Origin: Adiantum capillus-veneris
Lineage: Eukaryota > Streptophyta > Polypodiopsida > Polypodiales > Pteridaceae
DNA: 64,000 nt
NCBI GenBank assembly: GCA_014529385.2
Contig: CM043969.1
Coordinates: forward strand, 14,400,446-14,464,445
Direction of reading: 5' to 3'
Each line of letters starts with the position of its first letter. The stretch's first letter is position 1. The notes below the pieces were generated by a model that saw nothing but the letters and a program-made list of their open reading frames with translations, ran no database searches and had not been told where the DNA came from. The position numbers and the translations under genes are program-made. Positions 11,781 through 21,669 of this stretch are shown piece by piece.

Positions 11781-12559
11781 GACATGCAGACTCACATGCA
11801 TGTGACTCAAGCCTATGCATAAACCCTTACATTGCTTGGACTTTTTCTATATATCTCTCTCTCACACACACACACACACTCTCACTCTCTCTCTCTCTCA
11901 CACACACACAAAATAACTTGCAAGCTAAAAGGACCAAGGAAAAGTAAAGGAAATGAGAAGTTTGATGTCAAAAGCATATAAATATATACACAAACATTGT
12001 GGTAATGCTCAAATACCTTCTGACATATACAACTCTGACAACCTCCTTATATAGGTGACATTTACTACTCTCAGACAACCTCCTTATATAGGTGACATTT
12101 TCTTATATGGGTAACTGAAAAGTCTTTTGACTTTCCAATATCTAAAACTTGAACTTTACCGAGTTTATAAATTGATCCATTGTCCCAAAGATTTTCTATC
12201 TCTTGTGATACTTTATATCCTACTAATGAATTAAAACATACATAACCTGTTGTCACAACTGAGATACTTCAATGAGAATACTTCTTCTAGTTTGGACTCT
12301 ACAAGGGGAAAGAGACACATATATATTCACTTGGTAAATTTTCAATGCCATAGCCCTTGTCTAAAATACGCGACTAGACCCTTCTTGTTTCTTGTTTTAA
12401 GAGGGCTCTCCCATAGACCTTCAAAAGGTGCTATTGAGGGGCCTTCAACAAAAAGAGTTGGGGCTTCATAGGGGTGATCATTAAACGAAGGGCCATTCTC
12501 CTAAATTCTCTCACACAAAATGTAGGGGGTCCTTCAACCACCCCTACAATAGAGAGCCT
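11781..12559. other. Spacer downstream of GAD
   Basis: It probably contains the GAD 3' UTR. A mixed CT/CA microsatellite lies at about 11858-11911. A 37-bp-period direct repeat, GACAACCTCCTTATATAGG, starts at 12037 and 12074 and has a partial third copy near 12101. I see no gene in the rest. Confidence 0.6.
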
Positions 12560-13592
12560 CTATAGCTTGGTGTAAGAGGTCAATAAGTCAGAAAGGGGGA
12601 GTGTATTCTGAATTTCGTTGTACATTAAACTTGTTACTTGCTTTTGGAGGTCATATGGGTACACCAAATTTTTAAAGGACCCTTCCATTGAGGTTATGGA
12701 GGAGCCCTCTAATTGCCAACCCAGTAAGCACTTTGTCCTTTGCATCACTTGCAAGGAATTGCTTCATGATGCAAACTCGTAGAGTTTTCCATGTCTTTGG
12801 GGCTTCACTGTCGCCACGTAGGCTAGCCCACCATTGACGAGACGATTTCTGGAAGTGCATAGCTACATGGCGTAGCTTTGAGGACGCCGTGAAGCCCTCG
12901 TCTCCAAAGGCCGCATCAAATTGTTGGATGAGGACCAATACTTTGTCAGTAGAACCAAAGGTGCCATCATAGGTGAGAAAAGAGATACTCTTTCCTCCCT
13001 CTTTGAACTTCTTGAGCTTTTGTGACCTTCGCCATGCAAGGTAAGATTTGCGATGTCCTCCCCTCTTGTATTTTCTAGGAGAATAGCCAGAGCTTTCGTC
13101 AGAAGAGGAGGAAGGTGAAGAATTAGAAGAAGAGGGTGACCTCTTTCTTGCCTTTTTCTTCCTTTGTTTCCTCTCTTCCCTTTCGGAGTGACAAGGAGAA
13201 GGACTATGGGTTGACCGTTTCCTCTTGGAAGGAGTTGGTGATCGTCTAAACCGCCGTCTTCATGGAGCCATATCTTCTGAGGAACTTAGTGATTCATTAT
13301 TTTCTCGTTCTTTGGATTCCTCCTCTCTTATGGGAGAGAGTCTTCTTTTGGGAGTCTCATCAAGAGGCTTTCTAAGCTCTCTCTCCTCTTGGAGAGGAAG
13401 GGAAATCCCATAAGCATAAAGTTGTTGAGTAACTTCGACTTGCAAAGCAAGGTTGTCTATTGCTTGTTGCAACTTAGTAACAAGATAATTAACAAACATA
13501 GGGGCATCATCATTAGCACCTTCATGTGCAAAATCAAACTTGTTAATGTTCATTCTACTCTCTTGGTTATTCTCTTGGTTATTGTCAGCCAT
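12560..13592 (-). pseudogene. Retrotransposon gag-like protein, broken
   Basis: It starts MADNNQENNQ, followed by a charged segment and a stop at 13260. The same frame reads on through an SR/KR-rich stretch and KFKEGGKSISFLTYDGTFG. The gag core continues with FDAAFGDEGF, LRHVAMHFQKSSRQWWASLR and WKTLRVCIMKQFL. This pattern (W-W-L, then W-x-L, then F-L) is typical of plant retrotransposon gag domains. After about 12740 the frame shifts. It is a decayed copy. Confidence 0.75.
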
Positions 13593-13990
13593 GCTAATTA
13601 AACTTAAATATAAAATTTTTTTGTGCTTTGGTACCCTAAAAAACCTTAGTTACTACTCTTGTTTACCTTTGAAAATTAGTTCTCAAGCAGCCACACCTGT
13701 GGTTTAGACACTGTTGATTGTTGCAAAGACTAGTGGAGACGGTCTAACATTGCTTGGTTGATTATAGTTCCTATTGAGCTTGCTAGTAGCTCAATAATGG
13801 TTAAGCCAAAGGCAAGCCCCGAGAGACTCCATTATTAAGACTATAGTTCCCAACGATGTACCTCGAACCAAGTCCTTCTCAACCAAGATAATAGATCCGT
13901 GTCCCACTTACCCTATTGCAATGAACAGACCCAAGCTTTCATGGACAACTTAAGGACCTCTCTTCTTAAGCAAGAAAAGAGAAACCAATA

Positions 13991-14002
13991 GCTCTGATAC
14001 CA
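13991..14002 (-). other. Primer-binding site, initiator tRNA-Met type
   Basis: The minus strand reads TGGTATCAGAGC, the standard complement of initiator tRNA-Met used by many plant LTR elements. It starts one or two bases after the LTR end at 14004. Confidence 0.75.
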
Positions 14003-14003
14003 A

Positions 14004-14148
14004 TGTAATGGAAATGGCCCATGAATAGAGGAATAAAGAGAATTAGAGTGAGAATTTTCATAAGACTACCTTGAGAACATAGAGGGTGAACTTAATTAAC
14101 GGTAGCAACATAACCATTATACTTAATTAACTTGGTATGAACAATACT

Positions 14149-14187
<39 letters not shown>

Positions 14188-14385
14188 ATTAGAGAACTTG
14201 ACAATAGTTGAGGACTGGATTTATGTGAAGCCAGTCCCCCCTCCAATACGCTTTGTATTATACATTCTCCCATAAAGAGAGACTTGGTATAGTATAATCT
14301 TTGTGTTCCTTGTGACCTTGGTGATGCTATGAAGATGGAAAGCTTCATGCATCAGGAGCATAACATAAACTTTGTAAAAGCATTA
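14004..14385 (-). repeat. 5' LTR of the gag-only remnant, outer end uncertain
   Basis: On the plus strand it opens TGTAATGG next to the primer site, as an LTR inner end should. A (GA)n run lies at 14152-14182. The outer end near 14385 is a guess from a loose CATTAACCA match. No second copy was found in the window. Confidence 0.45.
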
Positions 14386-14495
14386 ACCATCCCCAGCCTC
14401 AGTCCCAAGGCCTCAAACACCTTCAAAGGTGGAGAGAGTTAGCGGGGAATGAGGGTAGGGAAGAGGAAGAAGAAACTTTCATAGGAGAAAGAAAC

Positions 14496-14764
14496 AGTTC
14501 CTCACTTATTGTCACTCTTCTTGCTAGCATACATAATTGTTACCATATACATGTGGTAGTGATGTGTGTGAACACACTAGGACCGCCGGGGCATTTTTTC
14601 CCTCTTTAGGAGGTTTTTTCCCCCGAGCATTGTATATACGCCCATCACTCTAGGGCTATCTATCTTTCCATTGCACATTAAGTAACACACTCTCTATTGT
14701 GTGCATTGAGCTTCCTTCGTCTTCTCCAAGCTGTGTGCGTTTCTCTGAAACCCTAATTCCAACA
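14496..14764 (+). repeat. 5' LTR of Cop2 (about 269 bp)
   Basis: The first 215 bp recur almost unchanged at 26454-26668. There the first base is T, giving TGTTCC, whereas here it is A (AGTTCC). The end is ATTCCAACA, so the inverted ends are TGTT/AACA. The primer site follows two bases later. Confidence 0.72.
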
Positions 14765-14766
14765 AT

Positions 14767-14778
14767 TGGTATCACAGC
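14767..14778 (+). other. Primer-binding site of Cop2, degenerate initiator tRNA-Met type
   Basis: TGGTATCACAGC differs from the standard TGGTATCAGAGC at one base and lies just after the LTR end. Confidence 0.7.
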
Positions 14779-15127
14779 AGGTTACGTCCTCCCGGGCTTA
14801 GTCGCCAGCAGCTCCAGCACACACCTGCTCACTTTCTCCGATTTTTGTGAGCTTTGGCGAGCGTTCGCAGGTCGACAAAAATTTCGGGCGAGCTCGTAGA
14901 GTTTAGTCTGCTCAAATTTTTTATTCGAGCTCATTTCGGCCTCCGTTTCCACTACAGGCAGGTCTGCACAGGCAATTTTGTCATTTTGTGCAGAATTTCT
15001 ATCAGTGTTCTTTTTCGCATAACAGGTCCTATAGAGTCTATTGCGGGTCATGCTATATAGCATGTGCAGGTCTCACTCAGTTTCTCCTCATTTTGGGCAC
15101 TTTTCACATCAGGTGCAGACATTTACC

Positions 15128-18100
15128 ATGGCTGACAACAACACAGATGTGTTCAAGCTATTTTCTGATGAGGACAGATTGGATAAGGACATTTACCCTA
15201 TGTGGGCTTACATGATGCAACATGTTCTTGTACCAAAGGGCGTCTAGAATATTGTGCAGGGCATTGATGTACATCCTGGTTTTGAGGATGCATGCGATGT
15301 TGAGGATGTTGCAGATCTTGCTGCAAGAATTGTTGCTATTAGAGTTGTTTTGCCTACGAGAGAACAATCTCGTTGGGATGTAAAGGATGCACAGGCTCAT
15401 GCATTGATTGCGTTGTCTATGAAGCGCACCATTGTTCCTCACATTCATTCAGCAAAATCTGCAAAACAGGCTTGGGATATATTGGCTGGTCTTTATGCAA
15501 GTTGCAATGAGGCTAAAATTGCTTTGCTGCATAAAGAGCTGGAGTCGAAGATTATGCATGAGGAAGATGATATGGACACTTTCCTTGCTAGTGTCAAGGA
15601 TATCAATGAGCAACTTATTTCTGTAGGTGAAGTCATTTCACACAGTTCCCTTGTGCAGACTGTTCTTGATGCCTTACCAGATTCTTACCAGACTTTTGCT
15701 AGTACTTGGAGACTTATGACCCAAGGAAATCTTGAACTTGTCAAGTTTGATGCATTATGCACATTGTTGTTGCAAGAGTCACTTTCCAAAAAAAAAAAGG
15801 ACTACACAGCGTGCAGTTGAACAGGCTTTTATTGCTTCTCAAAGAAAGGGTGGTAATAGCAATGCAACCACTGCTTATGGTTCTGCTGCGAGTGGCAAAA
15901 ATTTTGTTCCTAATGCTTCTGCTGGCAGCAATTTGTCTGGAAATTCTGGTGATAAGGGCAAAAAGATACGTTGCCATTATTGTAGAGCTAATGATCATTT
16001 GATCAAGCAGTATCCTAAGTTGGAGGCCAAAGAGGCTAAGAAGAAAGAGGGTGGTTCCACTGCAAATGCTGGTTCCACTACAAATGCAGCCATTGTTAAG
16101 TCTTCTGTAAAAGGAGACTGTGATGCTGATGTTGATGCAGAAGGGGCTTTTAGTGTAGAGTGCACTAACAATCCTGTTGTCCATGATGCATGCTTGTCAG
16201 TTGCTGCAGATTCACATGTGTGGTATTTCGACAGCGGTGCTACAAAACACATTACCTCACATCGTGAATTGTTCACCTCTCTTGAGTCTGTCCCTCATGG
16301 GAATTCAGTCACTTGTGCCAACAATGCCTCTTATCCTGTTCAGGGAGTTGGAAAGATTGTGCTTACTGCTGCAAATGGAAGTTCCTTCACACTTGTTGAT
16401 GCACTTTATGTACCTGGGATCAATAAGAATCTCTTGTATGTATCCGCACTTGCTAGACTTGGACTTATAGTCAAATTTGTGAATGACAGATGTACAGTTC
16501 ATGATCTCAGTTTTGGTGATGAAATTGTTGCATCTGGCCTTTTGTGCCGTGGGCTGTATAAGCTCACTTTGTATGACAAGTGTGGACAAAATTTTGCAAA
16601 GGAAGTTGTGGATTCAAAGGCTATTTCAGATGGAAAACTTTGGCATGAACGTTTTGGTCATCTGAATTTGCTAGTTTGCTGCGTTTGCAGATATCTGTTA
16701 TGGTTGCTTCTTTGCCGCCTCTTGAAGCACCCGTCAAACATATTTGTAAAGGCTATATTTTGGGTAAAATGTGATGGTTCAGTTAGGGCCACATGCAGGT
16801 TGCAGCTTTGTGCATAGTGATGTTTGTGGGCCCATGCAAACTCCGTCCTTGGGCAATTACCTGTACTTCGTGACTTTCATTGATGATTGCTCCAGGCATG
16901 CATGGGTATTTCGCTTAAAGCGAAATCCGAAGTTTTTATGTGCTTCAAACAATTCCTGGCTATGGTTGAAAATGTATCGAAATGTACTATGGGCACCCTC
17001 CGTTCCGATCGAGGGGGGGATTATATGTCTCATAAATTTAATGCATTTCTGGCTAGTCCTAGGATAAAACACCAATGTACAGTGCCGTATACGCCTCAGC
17101 AAAATGGTGTTACTGAGAGAACAAATAGGTCTCTTATGGAAATGGCAAGATGTATGGTCAAGATTCAAGCTTTACCACATTCGTTTTGGCTCGAGGCTAT
17201 CATATGTGCCACTTAGATACTCAACAGGTGTCCTACGAAAGCGTTGCAGTCTATGACTCCATATGAAGCATGGCATGATACAAAGCCATCTATTGAGCAC
17301 ATGCATGTTTTTGGTTGTTTGGCTTATGGTTTAGTGCCACAAGTGCAACGTAGAAAATTGGATGATAAGGCTATCAAATCTATTTTTGTTGGTTATAGTG
17401 CTGAAAGCAAAGGTTACAAGTTCTATCATTCGCAAACAAAGCGTATTTTGGTTTCACGGGATGTAGTGTTTGTGGAAGATTCTGTTCAGCCCTTGCTGTC
17501 ATGTACTAGCTCGACAATAATGTAAGCTCATAGAACATTTATGACACTTTGTTGCCTCTTTTTAGTGGTGGAAGTTCGAATGTAAATTCCAATGAGGCAA
17601 ATGTACAGCCAATGGGGGTTTCCAAAAATGTTATAGATCAGCCTATTACTGATGTAGATGTACATGATGTACTTGATGAGGAAAGGGCTGAAAATGAGCA
17701 GGCTAGAGGTATGCCAAAATGGCTGGTGCACACTTTGCGTGACACTAAATTGGAAGGACCTTTGTCTCAGGCTCTCGCCATGCATCTTATGCATCAGATT
17801 GTTATGCTTTGGATGTGTCTAGCTTACATGATGCTGAGAAACCTCTGTCTTTTTTATGAAGCACAAAATTCAAAAAATTGGATGGCTGCCATGCAATCAT
17901 AGTATGATGCACTTATAGAAAATGACACATGGACTTTATATGATTTGCCTCCTGGAAAAAAGGCCACTGGTACGAAGTGGGTTTACAAGTTGAAACACAA
18001 GCCGGATGGTGAGAGCGATCGCCATAAGGCTCGACTTGTTGCAAAGGGTTATGCACAGCAAAAAGGCATAGATTATGAAGAAACTTTTTCTCCCACTTGT

Positions 18101-18620
18101 TGTATGACTAATGTTCGTTTTCTATGTGCATTGGCAGCTCATTTTGGTTGGGATGTACATCAATTAGACATTGTTACTGCTTTCTTGAATGGTGACATAT
18201 TTGAGGAAGTTTATGTAACGCAGCCTCGCGGTTTTGTCAAGAAAGGACAAGAGGACAAAGTGTGCAAATGTAACAAGGCTTTGTATGGGTTGAAGCAATC
18301 TCCTCGTGCTTGGTATGAGAAAGCTGACACTCATTTGTTCAAACAAGGCTTTTGTAATAGTCCAACAGAAATCACATTGTATGTAAAGCGTGAGGGTGAT
18401 GTACTTCTCATTGTGGTTGTTTATGTAGATGATTTGTTGATCACTGGACCAAATGAGAGACATATTGCTGAATTTAAGGCTGATTTGAGTGCTACTTTCA
18501 AGATGAAATATTTGGGGCTTTTGCGTAATTACTTGGATATACAGTTTAAGCAGTGTGATGGTGGTATTGCTTTGTGCCAAAAATGTTGCATAGAAACATT
18601 GCTATGTAAGTTTGGCAGGG
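15128..18620 (+). pseudogene. Cop2 gag-pol polyprotein, truncated and frameshifted
   Basis: Gag starts MADNNTDVFKLFSDEDRLDK and hits TAG at 15245. The frame then stays open to a poly-A run at 15789-15798, where a shift is needed to continue into the knuckle. The knuckle CHYCRANDHLIKQY has Tyr in place of the last Cys. The protease site is DSGAT (about 16230). Pre-integrase LWHERFGHLN (about 16641) is followed by a frameshift near 16667. Integrase blocks HSDVCGPM, RSDRGGDY and PQQNGVTER are spread over several frames. RT runs from about 17945 with KARLVAKGYAQ, LYGLKQSPRAWYEK and YVDDLLITG (about 18425), and homology ends near 18610. Confidence 0.88.
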
Positions 18621-18666
18621 AAGTGCAGTGCAGAAGGCTAGAGCAGGTGCCAAGTTCCTGGGTAGC

Positions 18667-18917
18667 TGTGCGCTCCTTGCCGCACTGTCGAAGCAAGGGA
18701 CTTGCCAATACACCGTGTGCGAGCCACAAACGGCTCCAAGCACACAACAAGCCTAAACTAGCAAGCTCAAGAGAGCAAAGGGTGTGTCACTCACCGCTCT
18801 ACGCTTGCCTTCATGGTGGATTCCTCGCCGCGATGAAGAAGAAGCTGCAGTCGTGCCGCGCTCAACCGCTTCGCCGCCGTCGTGCCTTCGTAATGCTCGA
18901 TCGCACACACACTCTCC

Positions 18918-18978
<61 letters not shown>

Positions 18979-19262
18979 AGGTGAAGAAGAAGAAGATGGA
19001 GATGGAGCAAGAGCACTCTTCTATTGCACAAATGAGAGAATGAGTAAAAATTAGGTTTAGTTGGCTTTTATATGAGTTCACCCCATTCACACTTGGGCGC
19101 CCATGCTTAGCCAACTAATCCCTTGAATGTCCCAGTTAAAGTGCGCCTCTCATCGGCGATCACTCTTACCCATTTCCTATTGGTCCGACAAGCCCGGTAC
19201 CTGACTCTAAATAATACAACGTTTATAGATCATAGGGTGTCCGTGTGCCGTGAGGGTTAACA
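18667..19262 (-). repeat. 3' LTR of Gyp1 (596 bp)
   Basis: It starts TGTGCGCTCC and ends GGGTTAACA on the plus strand. It matches 27076-27651 closely. The 20-bp length difference is in the CT/CA microsatellite near 18920-18974. Confidence 0.93.
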
Positions 19263-20964
19263 TGCCCCCCTTCCTGATGTAGATTCCGTCCTCGGAAGCT
19301 ATTGAGTTGAAGCTGGTTCGTCGAGGTGGAAGAGCATTTGAGATGAATGTCCTTAGCCTTCTTCAGTCACTGCAAAATCAAACAACATTGGCACAGTAAT
19401 TGCATTCTCTTAAAAAGCATATGCAGTTTTAGGTAGACAAATTGATTGGTCAAAGAATTTCAAATAATTTGTCAGCAATGAACATTAAATTGCAATGTAA
19501 TCAAATGCATAAACAGATGTAAAGGTAAAAAATTAAACAAGTCCGGGGTCGCTAATTTGACGGTCGAAAGGCACTAGAGATCGAATATTAATACCATGGG
19601 TAAGCTTCTTAATTTTCTGTGGTCAATTAAGTTGTTTAATCGCGAGAGCCAAGTATTCATGTTCGAGGGCTGACTAGAGGCTATATCTAGAAAACCTTGT
19701 AGTTAAGCTACCATAAAAGGAATTTCTCATGAAATCATCGCCTGACTGATTACTTTTTCTTTGACCCCCCAAAGTCTTTTCACATTGATTCAATTATGAT
19801 GTGGGTGCTTATTTTGTATGCCTTGGGTTTTTTGCTTTTCAAGGAAAAGCGCCCACACTGGGAACCTCTAGGGCTCTAGTACCATAGGCAATACATGTGA
19901 GTGAAGTACCAAATCAAGCTGAGATTTCTCTTCCAGCTTAAAATTTTACATTGTGGCACTTTGATTTTTTGTTTGTTCATTTTCAGCATTTTAATTTTGT
20001 AACTTTGGGGGGTCATATAACACTGTTACCCTCCCCAGGCTCATCACATTAGTAAAGTCCCTTTATAATACTTAAACTAAAGGTCACTAAGGTTAAGCCC
20101 ACTAGAAAGCCCTAGTACATTTCATACAATGCTGCCTAAATCGGATTAAGAACCTAAGTAACCATTGCTTATTAGGAAGGCATTCCCCATGGTATTAAGA
20201 GAAGATTTCTAATACCTAGCTTGGTCAAACTAGCTTAGTCGGACTGCTTGATTTTTACACCTAAACAAGTGATTATGACAAAAGATTGCATTGAATTAAA
20301 TGTTTGATACTAAGCCAATGCGCTGAATATTATGCTACCAATCACAATCAAAGCAGACAAACATAGATGCAAAAAGATAAGGGGCAATGCTAATGGACAA
20401 GAAACACCTGTTTGTGTTGATGGTCGCGCTTGATCTGAAGTGTGAACGAGAGAAAGGTTCCATGAAGGTCCAAATCCTATCAATAGCAACACGCTCCTGT
20501 ACACACTAGGAAACAAAAGGAATACCTCCAGGAGGCACATTAGTGGGAAAAGATAACTTCGCTAATCTCTCAACTCTAAAACAGAAACACTCCTATCGTA
20601 CTAATCTTACCTACCCTCCATCACTCAAGTGATGAGGATCAAAGGTGTTTTATGGCATAGGTTTCTGTTTCACTGTACCAGATGTGACATGTGTAGGTCT
20701 GAGTCAATGTTTTGACTTTTAATGTGCATACTCGTTTTCTAATTGCTCTTGCTCTTTTTTTTTTTTTTTGTGAGTATAAAGCTTTATATGTACATTCCCT
20801 AAGATTGGTGATTGAGAGGTCAGGGAAAAAGGTTGAGAGGGAAACAAATGAATGATGACTGTCAGCAAACACTCCCCCCTTCCTTGGGTAGATCATACCG
20901 TTTGAAATGAGCTTGTCACCCTTTGAAACCAATTGTTCCAGTTGGTAATAGGTGAGGATTTTTG
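19263..20964 (-). other. 3' non-coding region of Gyp1
   Basis: The 3' polypurine tract (GGAAGGGGGG on the minus strand, 19265-19275) opens the stretch. About 19540-20545 is almost the same as 29050-30065 of Gyp2. About 20545-20640 is unrelated to Gyp2 and replaces its 141-residue ORF. A second copy of the purine 11-mer lies at 20874-20884. The end holds a remnant of the small ORF seen in Gyp2. Confidence 0.75.
20639..20932 (-). pseudogene. Remnant of the small pol-overlapping ORF in Gyp1
   Basis: VSKGDKLISNGMIYPRKG and LRECTYKALYSQK match the 82-aa ORF at 30633-30881 of Gyp2. Here the original ATG that overlapped the pol stop is lost (CTACTAG in place of CTAATGG), and the frame runs on past the Gyp2 end into unrelated sequence. 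Function unknown. Confidence 0.6.
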
Positions 20965-21612
20965 CTAGTAGTTTTCTATTACCCTAGGTGCCTCGTCAAG
21001 CTGCAAGGGTGGTAAGGTACTCTCCCAGGATCGAACTTGAAGTGGTTCATCAGGTGATTCTTGAACACTGGGAGGTGTGGATTCTTTTGTAGCTTCATGG
21101 AGGCCCACTACTATAGATGGAGGCTGTGTAGAAGCTTTTACCTCTATGGATGTATTACATGAGGAGCTAGAAGCTTCATGGGACTCCCCCCTTCCTGAGC
21201 TAGGTGGAACAAATCGTTCTTTCTTTGGTACCCAAACTAGCTCGGGAGCGGGTGTGTAGCATTTTGTGATTTTTTTCTTTCCACGATCATTGATTCGTTT
21301 TGGAGCTACGGGATTGGGCTCACTTGGGTCAGGTGATAGGTAAGAGCATAATCTAAGTTTTGGCACCCAGATTTGATCATTTCCTTGATAATAGCCTTGG
21401 GCTTCCAATAGTCCTTTAGGGATCCATCGCAACATTTTCTTACTTTTCTTGGAGCGAGTGGTACGTTTCTTACAAGGCTTCTGTTTTTTAGCACTAGTTA
21501 TGGTCACTAAAGAATCTTTAGGGACCCACTTGTATGTTTTCTTCGTTACCTTAGGATGAGTCTTATCGGAAGCGATATGCATTGCTTGTAGCATATTTAA
21601 GGGTATAGGCAT
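20965..21612 (-). pseudogene. WVPK-repeat tail fused after the Gyp1 Gag-protease
   Basis: It corresponds to the last part of Gyp2 pol (about 31466-30881). The motifs TYKWVPK, LRWIPK, QIWVPK and LVWVPK are present, along with a lysine/arginine-rich segment and the serine-rich ASSSSCNTS region. It follows the Gag-protease frame in phase after a TGA. The junction lies just after MHIASDK, where Gyp2 would continue into its acidic linker and RT. It may be expressed only by readthrough. Confidence 0.7.
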
Positions 21613-21669
21613 TTCATCCCCCTCAGGTGTTACCCAGGTCGTCCCCCTAATTCCCCAAGTGTCTATAGT

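Larger units (their letters stand above)
12560..14385 (-). mobile_element. Gag-only LTR-retroelement remnant
   Basis: Read on the minus strand, an LTR-like segment (right of 14004) ends CATTACA, then comes an initiator-Met-type primer site (13991-14002), a leader, and a gag-like frame from 13592 down to about 12560. No protease, RT or integrase follows. Either the rest was lost or this is a non-autonomous gag-carrying element. The outer LTR boundary and a second LTR were not found, so the limits are approximate. Confidence 0.6.
14496..18666 (+). mobile_element. Ty1/Copia element Cop2, 3' end lost
   Basis: It holds a 5' LTR, primer site, and decayed gag, protease, integrase and RT. The recognisable coding stops near 18610 within RT, before RNase H. 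Gyp1 is inserted at 18667, and no continuation of RNase H or 3' LTR was recognised after Gyp1 (27652 on), so the 3' end was already lost or decayed before Gyp1 arrived. Confidence 0.85.

Noticed and set aside
13991-14002. A tRNA fragment
   Set aside because: Only 12 bases complementary to a tRNA end and placed next to an LTR end; it is a primer-binding site.
18753-19031. ORFs across the Gyp1 LTR, also 27162-27503, 28306-28543 and 41166-41420
   Set aside because: They lie in LTRs, are driven by CT/CA repeats and repeat in each LTR copy; no protein family was recognised.
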